From assembly GCA_963377175.1 (NCBI GenBank), contig CAUJNA010003748.1, positions 150,678 to 214,677 on the forward strand: a DNA stretch of 64,000 bases, given 5' to 3'. This DNA is from Effrenium voratum. Lineage: Eukaryota > Sar > Dinophyceae > Suessiales > Symbiodiniaceae. Both the position numbers and the translations under genes were made by a program. The notes below the pieces were generated by a model. That model saw only the letters and a program-made list of their open reading frames with translations. It was not told the DNA's origin and did not search any database. Position 1 is the stretch's first letter, and every line of letters begins with the position of its first letter. This document shows positions 33,047 to 44,080 of this stretch, piece after piece.

Positions 33047-33760
33047 ATGGCGCTGGTAGCTCGAAGGACGCCAAAGGTCAACGCTCCGAGCGCGAAAAGG
33101 ATAAAAGCAATGCTCAAAGAACGATGGGGTGGTGATCAATGGATGTACAACTGGGGCATACGGAAGAATACAAACAAGGTCAAGAACCCAGTTGAGGGAA
33201 AGTTCTTGGCAGACCTGGATTGGATGAGGATTATTGTCAATCCGGTCGATGGGTTAGTTTTATGCATGGACTCCAAACGTCTTCAAGATCTTGGTGCCAG
33301 CAATGTGATGTTGGACGAGGTCTATGGGATTCTGGTAGTTATCTACGCATGGAAGTTCACTCCAAGGGAAGGTCTTGCATCTATCCCAAAGATCGACCAT
33401 GATGGGGGACTGACGGAGAACATTGATGACTCTTGTTCAGAAAGCACCATGACGGGAGGAAATGTATCCGAATGTACGGATGAACTGGCACACATGTATG
33501 AGTGGGAAGACATGGCAGCGTGTGATTTGGGTTTACGAACCTGCACGGCGTCGCCAAAGGTGGATTGCCGCCCTAAGCGCGATTATCCCAAGACGCCTTG
33601 TGTTCCGGCCGAAGAACATCATCGTGAGAAAGTCGTCAAGGTGGCCAAGTTCATCAATGCAATGGTATCACGACCCGTTGGTAGGGCCAAGATGCTTAGC
33701 AACACCAAGGCAATGGACTCCATGAAAAAGGAGTGGAAAGGTCTCGTGCGGTATGGCAGT
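33047..33760 (+). pseudogene. Copia-like pol fragment, start of RT region
   Basis: Part of a 461-residue frame. Up to about residue 235 it fits the polyprotein, ending in SNTKAMDSMKKEWKGLV, the region just before the copia RT palm. At about 33760 the sequence changes character with no frame break and the expected RT motifs never appear, so the element is truncated or has a junction here. Confidence 0.5.
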
Positions 33761-34432
33761 TCCATCCGGCGCAGCCTGCTGCACCTGCCCCCAAGGTTAT
33801 TCAGCCTAGACAACATTTCGGACGGGATGATTCTTTGCAACTTTTCATTCAGGAGGTCGATGGCCAAGACATCCCGGATACACCTCTCAATTCCCTACCT
33901 GCGCGTGTTCTACATTGTTTCAAGGTTGCGTGCGCACCACCGTGAACAGGACAATCATCGCTTCTTTGTCCCGCACAGAATTGCAGTTCGCAACCATTTG
34001 CAACCTGCTGGTCCCAATGCAAATATTACTTTTCGTTTTGTGAATCACAATGGTACCGTACTTGGCTTGCCTGGCTATGCCTATGTACCTGGTATGAATA
34101 CTGGCACAGAGGTCACCGTCGTTGCACTGGACCCTAACAAACCCACGGTTGTCACGGCGTGTTCCGAATCGCACAACTGTTTACCGCGCTTGCTCAACGC
34201 TGGCACGCACAGGTTGTTACGATCACTCTTGAGGATGACCTGCTATCCCAGTACGGGGAGAACCTCGCCAAGCACGCCATCACCAAAACGAGTGACATGT
34301 TATTTTTGCTGGACCCTGCACGGGAGGATCATCATGGGCGAGATTGAACATAACACGGACCAACAACAAGCAAACTCATTCAAAACAAACAGCTTGAATT
34401 TCGGAAGTTGTTCAAAGTGTTTTCACAACTGA
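33761..34432 (+). pseudogene. Unrecognised coding fragment joined to copia pol
   Basis: After the junction two frames are readable: 33733-33945 (IQPRQHFGRDDSLQLFIQEV) and the long frame to 34432 (NANITFRFVNHNGTVLGLPG, then YVPGMNTGTEVTVVAL). The second has an alternating hydrophobic, beta-rich pattern. No family recognised. Confidence 0.3.
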
Positions 34433-34439
34433 AGCAGCG

Positions 34440-35440
34440 TGCCGAATCCAAGAAAGCTGCCGTACTCTTTGAGCTTCCCAAAAGCTGTGAGTGCTGGAAT
34501 GACGAGAGGTTGAAGAAGCAGATTACGCTTGGAATCGCATGACTTTGACGGGTGTAGGTACGGCTTGAAGCAAAGGTACGCCAAGAAACCCCTGCCGATT
34601 CTGAAACCCTGGCGTGTCATTTCTTGGAACTTTGACCTGGGGGAACCCCTTTCAAAGAAGTGCAATGGCACCTTGCGCTGGTAGGGAAACCAAGGACACC
34701 CAACTGTACACTTCACTAATTGTCAATTTTATTCTGCGACGTTTTCGGGCCAAATGTTCGCGACATTATGGAGTGAACCTTCGCCTTGCATATTCAAAGC
34801 TTCGCCGAGAAGAAGAAGAGACTCCAAGGTGAGAGATCTTCTACCTCCACATTGCCGTCTACCCTTCGGACGCACCGCAGCTTCATGTCTGCTACAAGAC
34901 GACGATTGGATCATTTCTGCAGTGGTGCTTTTGCATATTCCTTTATCTACGACTTTGCTGGATCGTGGAGCTGTACATCTTCAAGGGGGATGACTCGGAA
35001 GAGTACTCATTCGTTTCTCCATCGAAGGCGAGAAGAAGTACTTATTAGTTTCAAAATCTTGCGTGCCTTCGTTGTACGCTACATCTGCGTACTTCTCCCA
35101 CAAAAGTCCCGACACTCAGTGTCGTGGTGCAGCGATTTCGTGAGGGTCATCATGAACCATCTCTCCCAGCAGGAATGTTTGATGAAGTGGAGTGATTTCT
35201 GCAGAAAAGGGAGAAGGTTGACGCAGACGCTCGCTGTCGCCATCCTCAAGCATGTCATCGACCCCGAGATCGTGAAGGTCATCATCAACATATGGGAGTT
35301 GACGGCCGCGCTCACGAAGGACATCGACGGGCAGCCTGGTACCAACGTTGTCAGGGAGGGCCAGACCGTCGGTGATGTACACCAGTACTCCACGAGCGCC
35401 ATGGGCCGGTGCGAATGCGTGCGGAAGGCACGTCAGTGAC
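34440..35440 (+). pseudogene. Further broken retroelement-like coding
   Basis: From 34440 one reads QRAESKKAAVLFELPKSCEC, then in another frame DFDGCRYGLKQRYAKKPLPI and KPWRVISWNFDL. That segment resembles a conserved cysteine/tryptophan module of dinoflagellate gag-pol proteins. A 217-residue frame at 34786-35439 follows without motifs. I infer a second, differently broken retroelement copy. Confidence 0.35.
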
Positions 35441-35683
35441 ACTCTGGCTGGAGAAGAGCGAGAAGAGGTTTACCACTTTATTGGGTTCAGACCTATTGTA
35501 TTCCGAATGCGCGGGTGTGCACTGTGGTAAATGGCGTCCTGGACAAGGATGAAGTCTGAAGGAACCATGAATGCGTACAGAAGCACCAGGAACTGCTAAC
35601 CCTCTCCGCCAAGTACGTGGCGTTCGCGGCCAGATGCGAACCCCGATGCACGACCAAGAACATCTTGGAATTGAATCAAACAG

Positions 35684-36724
35684 TTGCCTATCATCCCCGA
35701 TGCTCTTGTTGCTGCCTCTATTGCAATGGGATGTGTTCTATTCCTACATGCAAGGCTCAGGGAGATCTTCGGGGGAAGCGATCGTGAGAGAAGGGAGTAC
35801 ATTGGTGGCAACATGACTATTGTCAAGGAAGTTGACGTCCAGCTCAACGACCTCAACAAGGCATTCCCTGTCATGGCAAAAGCGTGGGAATCGAAGCTCC
35901 CGGCCATCAATATGTACGCCATATCTGTTGCACCGCGTGGCGAAGATGGTGCCAAGGAAGCCACAAACGGCCTCTTGTGGGAATCATTCATCGTGATTCA
36001 GGACAACCAAGCCGCGGATACCCAACAACAGCGTGCCTTCATCAACAACTTGCTGTACTCCAAGGATGGTACCAAGAAATTCATCGACATCTTCGACGAG
36101 CATTTTGGCGAAGAGGAGACACCAGCATGGTGGAGGATTTCAGGGAAAGCGCACGTTGCCCCAAAATGCAAGGCGATGCCGAAATCTAGCGCCGGAAGCG
36201 AGCAGCAGGGTGTTCCACCAAGCGCGAGCTCCAGCAGTGACACCACTGGTCGTGCGCCGTGGTGGGCTTCATATCAGCCGACGGGGAAAGAACGTGATGA
36301 TGGATCGGTGGTCAACCATACCATCCAAGCGACCTGGAAATTTCCGCGAAAGGGGAAGACGACCGATCGATGGGCCATGCCGGAAAGGCATGATGCGAAT
36401 GGATCGTTCACCATCATCGAACAATGCACTGCTTTCGGCAACCTCAACATCGGGGTTAGCTTTGTCGTGCGCAGGAAATCCGGAGTCGTCGTGCCCACTA
36501 CGAAGTTTGGACCAGAAGTCAACGCGGGGAAGAGAGCATCCTATTGGGAACGGTATTTGCGGCATTTGGTGACAACGTTGCTCATTTTCGACGAGAAGAG
36601 AAGAGCTGACCGCATCATCAATGCCTACCTCAACAAGCCCAACCTCGCCTGGCTCCAACTTTACGCATACATCTGCGCAAAGACAGGGTGTCTTTACCGG
36701 CAACCCGGAGCAACCCCCCGTTGA
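35684..36724 (+). pseudogene. Unrecognised 346-residue ORF
   Basis: Long plus-strand frame; the convincing part begins near 35812 (MTIVKEVDVQLNDLNKAFPV). It is mixed alpha/beta with a Ser-rich linker around residues 165-190 and a Trp-rich middle (RAPWWASYQPTGKE). No catalytic motif. It is followed by other frames on the same strand that look like one continuous, frameshifted protein to about 38900. It could be an unclassified element protein. Confidence 0.4.
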
Positions 36725-36821
36725 AGGCTCTCATTGACGGTCATGACAATCCCGACACAGCCAATCGAAAATCATCAAGAGGTACAGTGATGAGGGGGGT
36801 ACTGAACTCACCTGCCAGCAA

Positions 36822-37380
36822 TTGTGCGATGTCGCGACGTCAACCAAGTCCTACGTGATCCTTGATTGGCCATTGAGGCAGAAAACTGGGAAGCACATCA
36901 GGACGTTCCAATGCCATTTGCATGACAATGGCTGGGACAATGTCAATTGCCACGCTAAGGGGCTGATTGAGCAGAATACCACGCACAAGGGAGCTGACCG
37001 CCCCAACATCATCAAACGATTCTTTGCTGAATGCAGCCTGGTGCTCGGTGAACGAGCTTGAGAGCAAATTCGACGGGGACATGGATGCTTTTGTGTCTCA
37101 CATCATCGTGAAGCTGTTCGACAAGAAGTTCGCAAAGGAGATGTCGCAGATTGGAGGCCTTACACTCGATCGAGACGCCTTTGCTGATTACTTCCGCAGT
37201 AGCAATGGAAAGCAACTGTGGGTCGACAAGCTGTTGTACATTGTCCCGCATTTGGATGGGACGAAAGAGAGAAATACCAAATTCCGTGTATGGCGCGACG
37301 ACGGGCACGCTGTGTACGCTTCGTGGATGCGTTGGTTCCTCGGTCAAGAGCAGGCGTACCGTGTTTTCTCCACCGAATGA
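36822..37380 (+). pseudogene. Unrecognised coding, continuation
   Basis: Frames 36822-37061 (79 residues) and 36967-37380 (137 residues) overlap. The second reads DGDMDAFVSHIIVKLFDKKF and DRDAFADYFRSSNGKQLWVD, and looks globular. No family recognised. Confidence 0.35.
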
Positions 37381-38110
37381 AGAGAAGTTGGGAGATGGAT
37401 TGGAGACCGTCCTCGGATTCTTCGACGTCATATCCTACTTCGGACAGGAATTGCCAAAGTGGGGGAACGTTTGCCAATACCGACCAATGCTGGAAGCCAC
37501 ATTCCTGAAGTTCGTCAGGGAGAACATGACCTCTCTGGCGGAGTATTTGCACCTTGGGATAGCAAGAGCATCTCGACCAAGACTGCGTTGCGCGACGTCA
37601 AAGAAGGAGACGAGGAAGTTGTCCGTGTGCCAGTCAGGGGTCACATCGAGAGGGACGATCGTCGCCTTCGAGACCATTCCCTTCAAAGCGATCAGGGCGA
37701 TGTGGAGCTTCACGTCCATGAAGAAAGGACCTGTCAAAGAGGTTAAGCGGATCTACTCCCGCGTCCTCGAGAGCGAGATCTGTCCAGGAGTCAAGGACGC
37801 TGTGGGCGTGACCCCAGCGAACTTTCTTGGAAACCTCAACAGCTTCTTGGACGATGAGGACTCTGCGGATGCTGAGATCCTGAAGAAAATGGTCGTCGTG
37901 GCGTGCATCAACGTCGAAGTGCCCGAGCTTTTGAACAACTCGTCGGTTGAGATCAGGGATTTGCTCAGCAGGTTCATTGTCTACCGCGAGGACGACCCGT
38001 CAAATATTTCCAACAGAGTATGCCCAGCGTGCGCTGTTATCATTCCAGAGGATTTTGTCACGAGGACGAGCCCAAAACATCCGACACCACCAGGGCGACG
38101 GAGGAAGTGA
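37381..38110 (+). pseudogene. Unrecognised coding, continuation
   Basis: Main part of a 319-residue frame (convincing from about 37380). Segments include LETVLGFFDVISYFGQELPK and KRIYSRVLESEICPGVKDAV. It ends with a CPAC pair and a basic tail at 38110. No family recognised. Confidence 0.35.
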
Positions 38111-38940
38111 AGCAAGCTCAGCGAGGCGCAAGGGAGGATGCTGAGCGCATCGTCGCCGAGGAAGAACGACCCGACACCAATGAGATGAGCGAGGGACGAT
38201 CCGCAGACAGGTCGTACCTCCCATCGGACATCGGGACGGATATCGACGATGATGATGTGGGAGTCTGTCCGGACAATTCCGAGGAGGACGCAGACGCAAT
38301 TCATCTCCTGCAAGTCAAGGCAATTTGCGTCGACGAGCCTGGCGAGGCGTCATACCTCTCCAGCTTCATTGGCGTCATACGTTTCAAAGTGTGGAAGGTA
38401 TTCGCCAACAACGAGGCAGACTTTGTCAAGGCAAAGGTGGCGGAATCTATTGTCCCTACATCGCAATCAATGGGAGGGACGACTGGATTTTCACCGAAGT
38501 CGACGAGCAGAACATTCCTGTTCCGCCCACCTACGACGAGGTCGTTGCCGTTCCCAAATTTAGGAATGTAAGGTTCCAAAGTGCGAATCACGGGGATGAA
38601 GAGACGTTTTATTGGTCCCTGAAGCTGAGAGGGTATCGGATCTGGACCGCCTGCAATATCCTTGGTATCAAGGCAGAGGCACCAATCACCAGAAGGACAC
38701 CGCCTTTGTATGTGATACGATTTTCCGATGCATTGCCCTTGGCCACAATTGCGACTACATGACATTCTACCGAACAGATGTGATCATTGGACGCAAGGTC
38801 TTGAAAGTTGATCTTGCTATGATTTGCGTACAAAGCGTCAAAGAGGTTGATACTCCTCTTAGCCAATGGTGCTACATCGCAATATACATCTGCCCTCGCG
38901 CTACATCGAGAAGATCAACCACAATCTCCGCTAGAAAGGT
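38020..38940 (+). pseudogene. Unrecognised coding, acidic continuation
   Basis: Frames 38020-38571, 38325-38762 and 38612-38959 follow each other. The first is very acidic (SDIGTDIDDDDVGVCPDNSE). Frame changes near 38400 and 38700 suggest the same decayed gene running to its 3' end. Confidence 0.3.
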
Positions 38941-38959
38941 TCCGATGGAGGGCAAGTAG

Positions 38960-40030
38960 AAAGGCGATCGCAACGTCGTCGCACTGGTGATCGCCGCGAT
39001 GGAAGCCACTCGTTTGGCCAAGGAGACACCCTCGCAGTGCAATGGTTGTGCATTGGGACATTGCGAGTTGGGACATTGCGAGTGGGTACATGCTTCAGGA
39101 CAAGCTTGGTCAAACTCTGAAACGCGAACTGAACTCCGAGTGTGTGAAAAGGAGAGTTGCAGTTTGTTGGATGTTGCTTCGACTCCATGTGCCACGGGCA
39201 AAGAGATGCTTTCATGGAACCAGATGTTTGTGCAATCGCGGCTTTTATGGAGCAAGTTTCTCAACATATCCATACGCGTTTGAAGGAGCCCATTTCGCAA
39301 CGTTGCATGCGCAGTTCTGTGGACTTTGCTGCAAGCATGCTAACATTTGCAATTGATTCCAATGAAGGCTTTGACCAGCCTTCTCAGCTTGTTTGTGCGA
39401 TGGCGTTGGACTGGCCTCGCCTTCCATCAGATGTGCCGCACATAGAGCAGGAAGCATTGAGTCGCTTGCGTTGCACGGGCTCAGGTTTTGGTGCCGGGTG
39501 TCCATCCCTCAGTTTCTCAAGCTGTTAAGCAGCCCGGGCTGTTCGTTCATTAAATTCAACGAGGCTTTGCACTTCTATGATGCTGCTACAGCCTTCCGAG
39601 TTGGGGTTGGAGTCTTAGGTTGTGCTTTGAGCTTTGCCAGTCTGGTTTTTGCAGGCAACTGATCGTCAAATGCGCAATGCGTTGAAACAGCAACTGATGG
39701 GCTCCGATCTCAGTCAGAGAAACACTGTTGTGGCCATGTGTTTGCTTCAGAGCACCAGCGCATATCTCTTTTGCCAGAGCTAGAGAGTATATGTTCAACA
39801 TGCAGCGACATCCACCAAGGCATCAAGATTATGTTGCGTCGCAAACGCTTGCAGCCGGTCTGCCAACCAGTTTGCGTTCTGTGTTGTACAAGCTCTTGAA
39901 GGGCTTGCTGGTAAGTCTTGACAGGAAGTCTTGCTCGCACTGGCACAGTCTTTGAGCCAGCTGGAAGGATTGAGGGCGCTGGAGGCAACGTACACTCTGA
40001 TGCAATGCCAGCTTGAGCATTTCTTTTCAG
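38960..40030. other. No gene recognised
   Basis: Only motif-free frames up to 123 residues. GGGACATTGCGAGT occurs twice in tandem near 39056-39085. The AAGTGGCT minisatellite starts directly after this segment. Confidence 0.4.
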
Positions 40031-40039
40031 ATTGAGCTG

Positions 40040-40640
40040 AAAGGAAGCCACTTAGCCATTCTTTTTCGGTGGCTGAGTGGCTAAGTGGCTCAGTGGCTAA
40101 GTGGCCCGTTGGCTGAGTGGCTAAGTGGTTCAGCGGCTTCCCGGGGGCTGAGTGGGTAAGTTGGCTGAGTGGCTAAGTGTGGCTAAGTGGCTGAGAAGCT
40201 AAGTGGCTGAGAAGCTAAGTGGCTAAGTGGCTAAGTGGCTAAGTGGTTGTTTACGATGGAGGTTAACCTGGTGGTTGAGTGGCTGGGTGGCTGAGTCATT
40301 GGCTGAGTGGCTGGGTGGCTGCCCGGCAGCGTGGCAAAATTGACCCAGCTCGACCAGGTGCGACTGCGACAGTCGCACCTTGGCGGCGTCCCTTTAAAAA
40401 GAATCTCCAGAAAACAGATTGAGCGCGCGCACAGTAGAGCTGAAAGGAAGCCACTTAGCCACTTAGCCACTCTTTAACTAAGTGGCTTCCCGCTGGCTGA
40501 GTGGCTAGGTGGCTGAGTGGCTAAGTGGCTAAGTGGCTAAGTGGCTTCACGGTGGCCAAGTGGCTGGCTCTAAGTGGCTGAGTGGCTTCCTGGTGTGGCT
40601 TCCTGGTGGTTGAGTGGCTGATTGACTGAGTGGCTGTGTT
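40040..40640. repeat. AAGTGGCT/GAGTGGCT minisatellite, left flank
   Basis: Dense 8-bp units with variants (GAGTGGCT, GAGAAGCT). The sequence GAGCTGAAAGGAAGCCACTT occurs at 40034 and again near 40438, so the block itself is partly duplicated with a period of about 400 bp. The first bases are the inverse complement (GCCACTTAGCC), so the end can fold back on itself. Confidence 0.9.
40325..40415. repeat. Extra partial copy of viral terminal unit
   Basis: GTGGCAAAATTGACCCAGCT, then palindrome AGGTGCGACTG/CAGTCGCACCT at 40356-40380 and AATCTCCAGAAAACA. It is the same unit as 40644-40783, in the same orientation, and breaks off at the AAAACA point. Confidence 0.85.
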
Positions 40641-40643
40641 GCT

Positions 40644-40783
40644 CCCACTGGCTGAGTGGCTGGGTGGCTGCATGGCAAAGTTGACCCAGCTCAACCAGGT
40701 GCGATTGCAACAGTCGCACCTGGCTGCGCCCCCTCAAAAATAATCTCCAGAAAACACATCATTTTACGGTAGGGGCCAGTTAC
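40644..40783. repeat. Left terminal inverted repeat of viral element
   Basis: From CCCACTGGCTGAGTGG to GGCCAGTTAC. It is the reverse complement of 46963-47096 with scattered substitutions and a few indels. It contains the near-palindrome CCAGGTGCGATTGC/CAGTCGCACCTGG at 40695-40723. Confidence 0.85.
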
Positions 40784-41330
40784 GGTCTGGCCTATTCTGC
40801 TTTCTTCGGCAAACAGCAGAAATTAATGCTGTACTGGTTTTGCGGTGATGCTAAAGGCTTCCCCGTAGTATCCAAATTCAATCGGAAGTCTTGGAGGAAT
40901 ATCTATGGCGGAAAGCCGGGCAAGGTTAGATAGATAGAATATACCCATTAATTATTATCTACTACAATTGCACTGCTTACAAAAGTGGTTTGATATTATC
41001 TAATGTGTGCGTCTATTCATTATCTTTGTGTTGTGCTGTTAGCTTTGTTATGATATTACAATTTTTCATATTAACAGTAAAACCGCACCCATAGTAATTA
41101 TATTGATTTGTATATTGTCTAAAAATAACCATTGAGTATTTGCATTACCTTCTTTAGGTATATGTCGTTTTGTTTTTTGACCTATTTTTTGTAATTTAAT
41201 ACTTTCCTTTCAACATAATTTAATATATATTTTTGATTAACTACATCATCAGTATCTTTTTATATTCTAAAAAATGACTTTGTTTAAATATCTTGCTCTG
41301 GTAATTGCCGTCCATATCCATTCCGGATAA
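40784..41330. other. AT-rich viral intergenic region
   Basis: Strongly AT-rich with no supported ORF. It separates the left terminal repeat from the fibre-like gene, which is transcribed toward it. Confidence 0.5.
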
Positions 41331-41789
41331 CTATTGACAAAAAATGTAGATAGTGTCGGGTGTGTATCTTCGTGTTGAACCATTATTATTAAAATGTAAA
41401 AATGAACCATTATTAAGACTTACAGCTTTGTCGGTACCTATAAACTGAACAGCGTTGGTAAATATCGCTCGTCCGGCACAATTTAGTTTATAACAAGCAA
41501 CACCAACAGCACCTAAACCGAACCTATCCTTAACCCACACACGGCCAACATTAGCATCTCCTATTTGAGTCTCCCATTGACCTCCTGAACTACTCATCCA
41601 CATTTTACCATCTCTATCAATATTGAATTCTCTGTTAAACATTACGAATTGAATGTGTAATCCGTTGTTCGGAGCCCTAAGTGTATTACAAAATAGAATG
41701 TTGCCGGTAATCGTTGTAATAGTCTCTTGAAAAGTTGAAGCACTATTAAAATCAACAGCACCTGTTAGCGATTGTAGGTTAGTATCCAT
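41331..41789 (-). CDS. Fibre- or decoration-like viral protein
   Basis: The preferred start is the Met at 41789 (MDTNLQSLTG), giving 152 residues. The longer upstream reading runs into the inserted GC-rich sequence and is not viral. The protein is beta-rich with many Asn, Gly, Thr and Phe (NNGLHIQFVMFNREFNIDRD, then KMWMSSSGGQWETQIGDANV), the usual look of a trimeric fibre or receptor-binding tip, but no family is certain. It is the only viral ORF here without a visible lesion. Insertion of foreign DNA about 6 bp upstream of the start codon must have removed its own promoter. Confidence 0.5.
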   Translation of the reverse strand: MDTNLQSLTGAVDFNSASTFQETITTITGNILFCNTLRAPNNGLHIQFVMFNREFNIDRDGKMWMSSSGGQWETQIGDANVGRVWVKDRFGLGAVGVACYKLNCAGRAIFTNAVQFIGTDKAVSLNNGSFLHFNNNGSTRRYTPDTIYIFCQ

Positions 41790-41892
41790 TTTATCTGTCC
41801 GTGAATCCTCAAGAAGCAGCTTAAGAGGATGCTGGCGCCATGGCCCCTTTTTTGCTGCAGTTTTCCTTGACAGTGGGGCGCGCGCTGCGTCT

Positions 41893-42786
41893 GTGATTGG
41901 AGTGCTGCCGCGCAAGAAGGGTGATATTGGCAGGAAGGAGAGAAGGGCTCCTGCTGGCCTTCCAGTAAGCAGACCCGTTGAGCCAGCAACTCAGAAGCAG
42001 CGCGATCGGCTGCTAGCGGCTTTCAAGGAATGGCTGCGCACGCAGGGACTCTCCTTTGGCATTTTCCTTGAAGGTGATCCCGATGTTGACAGTTTAAACA
42101 GCATCCTTGTCACCTTCGGGAAGCAGTTGTACGAAGCAGGGCGCTCAAGTTTTGGTTGCATGCGTCAGTACGGCACTGGTGGGGGTTGGACGGAGGTCGC
42201 AGGCATACTCGCATTGACGTGGAGGGCGGTCCTTAGGATTGGCGAGGCTCTTGCCGCTACACGAGAGCAGCTGCTTCTCCCTCAGGACGTTGGTTACACT
42301 GTCGATATCCAAGCCTAAGACAAGGTACAAGGCCGCCCGACATCAATCAGCAAAGCTGGACCAGCCGCAGTTGCTGAGGGTCGTTGCTCAGGCTTTGAGT
42401 GAACTTAGTGGAGATCGTAGGCTTTGGCCAGCATCCCCGCAAGCCCTCCGGAAACGTTTTTGCCAGATCCTCAAGGCCCTTGACATCTACGACCAACCAG
42501 GCTCCAGGAAGCTCGTTGATCTTGGATCGCTCCGCGCAGGAGGCGCTACCTGGCTTTTGCAGAGGACGCGCCTATGGTGCAAAGGCGTGGCCGCTGGATC
42601 ACGCAAAAGATCATGGAGATTTACGTCAGCTCCTTGCAATTTATTCATATATTGCAGGACCGTACGAGGAACCGCATCCTTGCCCTTGTGGCCTGTTTTG
42701 AAGACCTGCTTTCGCAAACGGAGTATTGGACTACGATCGGTGTGCCCCCTTCAGTCTGGTATAAACTACTTTCTTTTGGGAAGTAA
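41893..42786 (+). pseudogene. Tyrosine recombinase (DIRS/Crypton-like) fragment
   Basis: First frame 41893-42318: an N-terminal SAM-like region (QRDRLLAAFKEWLRTQGLSF) joins GGWTEVAGILALTWRAVLRI directly, as if about 50 codons were deleted, followed by RIGEALAATREQLLLPQDVG with the box I Arg. The second frame (42239-42786) reads KPKTRYKAARHQSAKLDQPQ and LVDLGSLRAGGATWLLQ with the second Arg. In a third frame VQRRGRWITQKIMEIYVSS supplies the catalytic Tyr (MEIY). All catalytic segments are in order, but two frame changes and the internal deletion make it inactive. Such recombinases integrate DIRS-type cDNA, so it may derive from elements like those at 1-5.9 kb. Confidence 0.7.
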
Positions 42787-42967
42787 GGCTGTTGGGATCA
42801 TTCCTTTCTTTACTTGCTTTGAATGCTTGCAGTTACAAGATTCAGTACAGCTGGGCGATGCAATTTTCTATTGGTTTTTCGATTTGTTTCATGGGGCCAC
42901 ATTAGCCTCAGCGAGCGCTTGAGCGGAAGGCTTGGGTGGACACTTTCTATTTTGGAAGGCGTGGGAG

Positions 42968-43345
42968 GCTTTTTGCAGGCAGCTGCATAGACAACTTTGG
43001 TCTTGAGGACAACCTCGGCCAAGATGACTCTTTTGCTGCCATCCCCTTTTTCATCCATTTGGGGTCAGGTGCCAACTGGCAGCTGAGCTGATACAGTGCT
43101 AACACAGCGCAGGCAAAAGATGTGCGGTGATTGAGCCCTTGACAAATAAGGGCGAATGATGAAGCACCTTTGCTTGTTGCTCAAGCATCCCTCCTCTCCT
43201 ACCCAAGGCCGCTGGGGCTTTTTGCAGGCAGCTGCGTAGACAACTTTGGCCTCAAGGACAACCTCGGCCAAGATGACTCTTTTGCTGCCATCCCTTTTTT
43301 TCATCCATTTGGGGTCAGGCGCAGATGTGCGGTGATTGAGCCCTT
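42968..43345. repeat. Tandem duplication, 249-bp offset, in the insertion
   Basis: GCTTTTTGCAGGCAGCTGC starts at 42968 and 43217. Each copy runs about 102 bases to TTTGGGGTCAGG. A second shared piece, AGATGTGCGGTGATTGAGCC, is at 43118 and 43323, so the second copy lacks about 50 bases. Confidence 0.85.
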
Positions 43346-43447
43346 ATGTAATAGTCATTTTGTTTTTATTCTTTTCTTTCCTCTTGAACCAAATATACCT
43401 TTATTTAATGCATTGTAGTTTTCTTGCTTCTGTCTCATGTATTCATT

Positions 43448-43978
43448 TTACAATAATTGGTAATGCTGTGCAATATTTTGTAGCGGGTTTGGAGGCGGTG
43501 GTTGTTGCTGTCTTCTTGGGGGTGGTGTGTTCGCTATTAGATTATTTTGTTGCAGTTGTGATGCTTGTTGCGTCGCTTCGCGTGATGCTTGTAGCATCGC
43601 TTCGCATGGTTGTTGTGGATATTTTTCATTGTGTTCTACTTCTTGAGTCTTTGCTATTGGTACTGCTCGTGGTTTCGGTTTGACTGCTTTTTGTTGTAAT
43701 AAACCTTGACAAGTTTTTTCGTGTCTATACCTATAACTTTTTAAAAACAAATTTGTACCTTATTTTTCACAGGTTATACACGTGTCCTTCATTTGTTCTA
43801 TTTTTGAATTGTTTTTCAATGGCGGTGCTGGCGATGCGTGGCATCGCGTGCTGGTTTGGTTTTTTGGTGGCGATTGTTCAGGTAGAGGTTGTTGTGCTTC
43901 TTCTTCAATTGGCGGTAACTCATTTACTGGCTCATCTGCTTCAATCGTATGATTAATTTCAGGTTCAACTTCTGACAT
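43448..43978 (-). pseudogene. Viral zinc-finger, Pro/Gln-rich protein
   Basis: Starts at Met 43978 (MSEVEPEINH). The first 55 residues are acidic and Pro-rich. Then CITCEK is followed by one in-frame TAA, after which the same frame goes on through SYRYRHEKTC. Together they would form a C-x2-C...H-x3-C finger. A Pro/Gln-rich tail (QASQLQQNNLIANTPPPRRQ) follows to 43448. So the only visible lesion is a single stop codon of TAA type. Small zinc-finger proteins are common in viruses of this kind; a DNA-binding or regulatory role is inferred. The next minus-strand viral gene ends about 100 bp upstream. Confidence 0.55.
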
Positions 43979-44080
43979 AATAATATATGATGTTCTCTAA
44001 ATGTTCGATATATTATTTTCTTCAGTAGAAAACATATTAGCATATATTTAAAATAAAAATATTTTGAAAATGGCACGTAT

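Larger units (their letters stand above)
41795..43345. mobile_element. GC-rich insertion carrying tyrosine-recombinase fragment
   Basis: Base composition switches sharply from AT-rich viral DNA to host-like DNA near 41795 and back near 43345. The block contains a frameshifted tyrosine recombinase and a local tandem duplication. Exact ends and a target duplication could not be defined by eye. Confidence 0.6.

Noticed and set aside
40231..40470. ORFs in the AAGTGGCT minisatellite
   Set aside because: Repeat-derived peptides without any conserved feature.
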